A DNA stretch of 64,000 nucleotides from Liolophura sinensis (lineage: Eukaryota > Mollusca > Polyplacophora > Chitonida > Chitonidae), in contig NC_088302.1 of NCBI RefSeq assembly GCF_032854445.1, positions 9,111,338 to 9,175,337 of the forward strand, given 5' to 3'. Under the pieces are notes generated by a model. It was given only the letters and a program-made list of their open reading frames with translations. It had not been told where the DNA came from and did not search any database. Position 1 is the first letter of the stretch. Each line of letters starts with the position of its first letter. A program made the position numbers and the translations under genes. This document shows, one piece after another, positions 57,766 through 64,000 of this stretch.

Positions 57766-58035
57766 ATTAACGTCGTACTTTTTTCAGTCATATGACGACA
57801 AGGAGTCATTGTGCTGCCCCCACTGAAGTATCATGCCGAAGACACCAGACATGATACCACCCAGTAACATTATACTAACATCGAGCAAACCAGTCCTGTT
57901 TCCTTGCCCTAACCTCTCAATGCAAGAATAGAACAAGTGCCATGCATTTTAAAAGTCTTTGGTATGACCCGCCTCGGGTTTGATTCCGGGGTCTCCCGAC
58001 TTCGAGGCGGACGCTCTAACCAGTAGGTCACCGAA
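57766..58035 (-). repeat. SINE family 3, near complete
   Basis: On the plus strand: TTAACGTCGTAC and CAGTCATATGACGACAAGGA (the tail shared with family 2), then CCACTGAAGTATCATGCCGA, AGACACCAGACATGATACCA, CCTAACCTCTCAATGC, and a tRNA-like head CCGACTTCGAGGCGGACGCT. On the minus strand the head reads in the normal RNA polymerase III sense. Confidence 0.85.
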
Positions 58036-61005
58036 GCTGTCGGTCCAAGCAATATCTTCACATTTCTAAGTAATTGGCATCCCCAATCGTGTATATCTTG
58101 ACCTTCGACAAGTGTATCTTGAAACCCCTAGCAGTACTGCGACATCCTCGAATGTATTTTGACATTTTCACATAATTGACATTCCTAACTGTATCTTAAC
58201 ATCCCTAATTGTACAAGTATACTGATGATATTTACATCTTCGAAATAATTGTCAAAATATGATGATGGAAGCTGTACTATAGCCTTCAAAAGCTTGTTTT
58301 GAGATATAACCAAGCGGCAATAATGTGTTGTTTCCGTCGTGTTTGGGGGGATTTATAATAATTCTTAAAGCAAAATAGCTTGGCAAAGGAGTACATATTT
58401 TCATTGGTGGACGTGGAAGTGTGTCTTCATTAATATGCACTAAGTTTACACAAGAGCCGTGTGTTGACCACCGAATCTCGTATTTCCATCACCGATCGCC
58501 AACATCTGAATATCTAAATACCCTGCAAACCTAAAATCCGATCTCAACGAATGTGGCAGCAGAGATAGTAGACGGACAGCTGCGGGCCTCTGTATGAGGA
58601 GAGCAAGCATGTGGATATGAGAGTTTGAAATACTTATCATAATTTACACCCCACATTTCTTACATAAATACGCCTGATCGTGTTGATGCACGTGGTAATT
58701 TACCGTTATTACATTCTCACAAGGTAATGTCGCGTGAATACTGGAATTTCCGCGACGATGATAAACATGCCATGCTGTTACCTTATGAAATTTCCCACGC
58801 ATTAGGAATTCACGTCTTAAAGAATCTTGAACGCAAGAGAGTTGGTTTATTTTATCTGATATTAATATTTATTTATTTGTTCTTTTATTTATTTGATGAG
58901 CTTAACATGTTTGCGAGGAAATAAAGAGGGATTGCACATGATTTTTAGGGATATGTCTCTTAGATGTGTTTATTCATATGCTTTTGTACTTATGACATCA
59001 AGCAACACTTGTCTCAGTCGTTAGAACGTCGATAAATTGATGCAAAAAAACCGCAAAACATCGACTTGAAATAATGTTACTGCGGGCAAGTGGTTACACA
59101 ATGCACATGACATTGTGCTTCGAGATCTCAACTTCGAGATCGTTGTAGGGCCAATTTTGTGGCATATTAAAAGTTCACTGAAATTTTGAGTTTGTCGACT
59201 GTTTATTTTTTCCATGGTTTTGTTACAAGTAAAAGACCATAAACTCGGGATAGTTTGTTTTGTGCGCAGATTGTTTGCTCTTTAATACATCCTCCGACCG
59301 CCTGCAGGAAAAGTCTCCAAGCGAAGTGAAAGTGTCTGGTTTTCTCCTATGCCCCTCCTGTGCTTTCTATGAGGCTTTAACCTTCAAATTAAATATGGCT
59401 TTAAAACACTAATAAAAATGACTATTTCTACCAATCAACTGTACTTTATACTTTACACCAAAGAGTCTGTGACTGAAATACTCTATGAATTTTTCTACCA
59501 ATCATTATTTCCTTTCATATATCCCAAGGCAAAGCACTACATGTATATTAAGAGCGCTGATGTCATGTACCCAGGCATTACCAGTCTCTGCAGAGATACA
59601 GCATTGCATTTATTATCTTTGTTTCCATCGGTGTATGCCGCAAAGCGCTTTACAAACTAGTTTTAATACACGTTTTAAATCCCATATTCAAGATCGTACC
59701 AGGCACCAGATTGGTGGTAATTTATTACAAGATGCAAGAATACCTTGTTGGCTTACATATTATGTCTACTTCGACCTCTGTAGACAGAGATATAACTTTG
59801 ATCACCTGTAGTTCAAAGTGTTTTCAAATCACTTGACCTTAGCGAGGTTTCACGAACACAGGCATAGATTAAATCAGACGATGAGGACATACGCGATGGA
59901 TAATTCCACAATTTTCTAATGTCACTGACTGGCTGATACGTGACTTGCTACGGTCTCCTTTGTTTGTCTCGGTAAGGGTCACTCAAAAGTCAAGCTGTTT
60001 ATGATATCCATCTTTCCTCGAAAAATAAGAGGCCACATCGAAGACCTGTAAGCAAAGTTACAAATTTAAAATTCGGGCTTAAAATTGGCAACTATGATCA
60101 CTGAAAATATTTTTATCTAGTTCAGCTTAAACCATGGTTCTAGGGGATGTGTACATTGCTATATTATAGCCAGGTACATAGAACAAAATCCTAACTGAGG
60201 TAACTGATTATAGATCGGATTTCACCTTTAATACGTGTGACCATTTGCCAACTAAATTGTGCTAAATAGATCTTAAGTTAATGTGCAATACTAACGATAA
60301 TACAAACAACCACTTATATAATTCACTATTTCTAAATGAAAACTGACTTGTATTTACTTGTCCAAAGGGTGTAAGATTATGTGCATATACTTTACCTCGA
60401 AATGTTTGTCACCTGTTCAAAAAACTAGGCCTATTTATCTTCGTCTTACATCAGATTTCCCTGTCTTCAACGAAACAACGTACACCATGTATCACAGATA
60501 TAAATCTTTGTGGCGTAATCATCACAGGCAAAGGCTATAGGTCAAAAGAAGAAATTCCCAATTAACACGAGACTCTATCATGTAGATTGCATTGGTTATG
60601 TGAAATAACCCAGCAACCACAGAATCAGAAAGTAGGAAATGTTAAAGGAAGGCGCGTTGTTAGGAGTTGATAGATGTGTCGTAATATGACCTCAGGCCAC
60701 CCGAAACAGATTGGAAAACACAATCTGATGTTTGCCATCCCCGTGTCACCAATACTTTGAGCAGGAGAATATATAAAAATATGCCCCCACAGGCAATGTT
60801 TAATAGAATCTTAACATTAAGATAACAGAGCTGAGGGAAAACAGACATAATAATTTTAAAGGTTCATGGCAAAATGTTGCTTGAATAAATATTTTGATTA
60901 TCATTTAACACCAGACTCAAGAATTTTGCCGAAAAAAGGTAATATCTGTAAATGAAAGTTGGTGTTGTTTATACGATTCTTTATTCTTCACATCAGATAT
61001 TTGAT
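58036..61005. other. no gene recognised
   Basis: Short frames only, none with recognisable domains, on either strand. No arrays. Confidence 0.4.
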
Positions 61006-61142
61006 TTATTTTTTTATTTACTTGATTGGTGTTTTACGCCGTAGTCAAGAATATTTCACTTATACGACGGCGGCCAGCATTATGGTAGGTGGAAACCGGG
61101 CAGAGCCCGGGGGAAACCCACGACCATCCGCAGGTTGCCAGA
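61006..61142 (-). repeat. 3' part of SINE family 1
   Basis: On the plus strand: TTGATTGGTGTTTTACGCCG, TCACTTATACGACGGCGGCC, AACCGGGCAGAGCCCGGGGG, ending GCAGGTTGCCAG. It is one of the best-preserved fragments. Confidence 0.92.
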
Positions 61143-64000
61143 TATTTTTCAGATAATCCGCAGTTTTTTGAGATCCGTAAATTCTCTTTTCAATATTGTG
61201 CCTCCTATATCGTTTGTCAAAGGCTGGAGCTACTCAGTGCAGTTGATGTGTCCCACAAACATGTAACAGGTGGTGGAATGTGTCAAGCAAAAAGTCAATA
61301 AAATACGTGGGTTATATGAACTATCTTGAGAGCTCTTAAGATCAAACAGGTCATTCAATTTTTGTTTCCAAAGTGAACAGTAAAAGTAAGAGCGGACAGA
61401 GTTCAACTAAGTTCGAAAATCCTGATTGTGGATTAGAAAGTACGTTTCAAAGGTTTTCAGCGTATGCCTGAACTTCTGGTTACAACACATATATATGTAT
61501 ATTAAGCAACGAATACAAACATCCAAATTCTCAGTGTTTAGTGTTGTATTCTTGGCTAGGAATGTTGTCTTTATGAAATACATTTTGCCTCTTCTGTGTC
61601 AAGACTGTTTAGATGTTTTAATGAGCTAGCCATAACGAAACATAGCTGTTTCATGACAAGAAAACACATCCTTTCCAAATCACGAAATATGTCTCGGAAT
61701 GCATTGTTATTAATGACCAAATTTCTGTGAAGTACAAAAGATAACAAATATGTAAAGAAAAGAAGGTGATGGACCAGATGCCCTGAGGCATAGACCACGC
61801 GTCCCATTCTGAACGAGGAACACAGAAACATGTGTGGAATGAACTGGTGTTGTAAAATCAGAAATAAACACAAGTTTACTGAGACTTTCCATGTATCTTC
61901 CCTGTAACCTTTATTCCCGTAACATTGTCCATGACATATATTTATAAGTATTACATCATAGCTGTATTGCACTATATACTTGTAGATTATCTGATTTGCA
62001 CTGAATGCACCGTAGTCAGTGACGCCATCCCTATACAGATATACACATCTACAACCTAATAAAACTTAGCCACTGGCAATAGAAAGTATCCACACTAAAT
62101 CGGCGCTTTGGTGCCTACAGCTAAGAGTAAGGGGTTCATAAATAACGCGACGGAAATCAGCGTTTTTCAACCTCTGGACAAATCCGCTATTAATACTGGT
62201 GGTGAGGCACTGTCCTATTTTTTCTTGACTGAGTTTGACAAGTCATGTCACGTCACATCCGTTAGGAAGGCACCAAGTTTGTCAGAACAGAACAGTATTG
62301 CCGAAGTTTGTTTCAAGACACCAAATATCATAGAAAGCTAAGGCGCTTGGGAGATATCGTATTGAAGCAAAACGATTAACCGTTAACTATTCTTTGACTT
62401 ACAAAAGTCCCAAACCTTCGGAGACTTCCGGGGAGACGGCAGTGGATAAATTTGTTATGGCCTGTATCCGCCCAACACAATGATGTACAACAGACAGCAT
62501 TTTCAGTTGTTTATTTTTCCAAATAAACTAATTTACTTATTAACGTTAGAAAAAAAGATAAAAACAGTAAAAAAAACCATCAACGAAATAGTGCTAAGTT
62601 GTAATCGTTCATTCATTCAACATTCTGGTAACTGAGCTTGGAAATAAGACCAAAAACTGCAGATTAGGACGGACTTTTCCAAAAGTTCGTAAATCAAGTT
62701 TCATAACTCTTCGTAAAGCACGTCGCCTTATGGCACTGTAACCCAGATATTATCATATATGAAAAACAGTTGCGAGAAATTTCGAAGTTTTGTGAAAGTG
62801 GCACCAGTATATAATTTCGAGGGGTCCAGTTTTTTCTTATGCAGCTTATGTACGTTAGGAAACACATGAACACGAACTGGCTTAAAGCCTTGACCATTCA
62901 TGAACACATGAATACCTTAGTGTGAATGTGAATGGTAAATTTTGCCTTTTTCCTCTTCAGGGTCTCAGTAAAATAATTCAGCGCAATTTGGGACTAGCAT
63001 GACTTCGAGTATAAACGGACGGGTTTCTTTTGTGGTTGATAACATACGGTAATCCTTTTTTAGCGATGTATATATATCTAAACAAAAGCCGAGAACAATT
63101 TTAAGACATTTTGGATGTCTTAGCTAAAACAATGTCAACACTTTAATACATCGAGTGCAAAAATGTTAGGAGCATAGGTCTCTGAAATGTTGCAGGTTGA
63201 TATTCTATCGAAGATCGGTGGAAGTAATCAATTTGTCTATGAATAACATTCCGCTGTAAACGTTTAAACTGTGTCTTACTGGAGGGTCGGATAATTCAAA
63301 ACTGTCCACTCGCGGCTTCCATTATTAATATAGACCAACGTATCCAAGTTAGGTGTCAGGCACCAGTGAGATTATTGAGTTAAAGAAAGTATGTATTAAA
63401 GTACTTCTATTTCTTTTTCATTTGGTAATTAGCTACATTTAATTTCAATAATACGAAATATTTTACTCGCTGATGGGATGTTACTTGCAGCAGATCATTA
63501 CGTTTGTGTAAACGAGCCGCTGATTTTGATAACTATGCCGGAAACAGTTGTGGTGGAGTGACATGGTTAATTCGTCAACTTGTCATCCCAACAATGTCAA
63601 TCAAACGTGAAAAAAATTGTTACAATAAAAAGGTTTACAGTAAATTAGACCTTATAATCATCTAATGGTTTATCCACGCTGCCTTATGCATTAATATTAC
63701 CGCCCTGGTGGTCTGAAATGACACCAGTTGAAATTGCAACCATAAATACACAATAATTAAATTAACCAAAACTGTCAGTCCGTGTATAGTTTATTTGATG
63801 TATCACTACGGTAAGGCTAGCTGAAAAATCTACTCATATTCACTGGGTACCAGCACACTTAGACTACCATCTAAGGTATACCAATCCATCAAAGTATACC
63901 CTGCCGTACCTCGATGATCATCTCAGTCTTGTTGCAACTTTATATAAATACTAACTTCATGTGCAGCTTTTAACTGTACTCTCTTTTATTTCTCTGCATC
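61143..64000. other. no gene recognised
   Basis: AT-rich to the right edge. The longest frame, 133 codons at 61571-61972 on the minus strand, has no recognisable domain. Confidence 0.4.

Noticed and set aside
61571-61972. 133-codon minus-strand frame
   Set aside because: No recognisable domain, ordinary AT-rich composition; this length is expected by chance in 64 kb.

Overview
The window is animal genomic DNA, AT-rich, with GT-AG introns, tRNA-derived SINEs and many minisatellites. Its one clearly recognisable gene is a chitin synthase fused behind a myosin motor head. That fusion is known from molluscs and some related lophotrochozoans such as brachiopods. I therefore read this as a lophotrochozoan, most likely a mollusc; the sequence alone does not give the species.

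The gene lies on the minus strand. Its coding part runs from a start codon at 27738 down to a stop at 5239, in 29 coding exons joined by GT-AG introns. The exon phases agree across the whole model. It encodes about 2,393 residues, in order: a myosin motor (about 1-737); a serine-rich linker (738-873); a multi-pass membrane region (about 895-1340); a family-2 chitin synthase catalytic region with [24 protein letters not shown] and QRRRW motifs (about 1390-1751); more membrane segments with WGTRE; a predicted coiled coil; two late membrane segments; and an acidic tail. One base in exon 11 is surplus to the frame.

Layout: 1-1955 is a 50-bp satellite running off the left edge. 2060-2885 holds tRNA-derived SINE pieces. 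4787-27766 is the chitin synthase gene, with repeats inside several introns. From about 27.8 kb to the right end I find no convincing gene. That region holds dispersed SINEs, a foldback element (33.2 kb), a 55-bp repeat (34.1 kb), a dense repeat block at 41.4-44.6 kb (tetranucleotide, 34-bp, pseudo-pentapeptide and 53-bp arrays), a cluster of SINEs at 46.8-48.9 kb, a G-rich tract and paired CRE palindromes near 50 kb, and a 32-bp minisatellite at 52.5 kb. Untranslated first exons of the chitin synthase may lie upstream of 27.8 kb, but I cannot fix them.

The observations I think most worth checking are: an 89-bp inverted repeat in the two introns flanking exons 25-26, the arrangement that favours exon circularisation; an in-frame stop plus AATAAA just inside intron 17, which would give a soluble motor-only isoform; the one-base frame break in exon 11; and a 224-codon same-strand reading frame inside intron 6.
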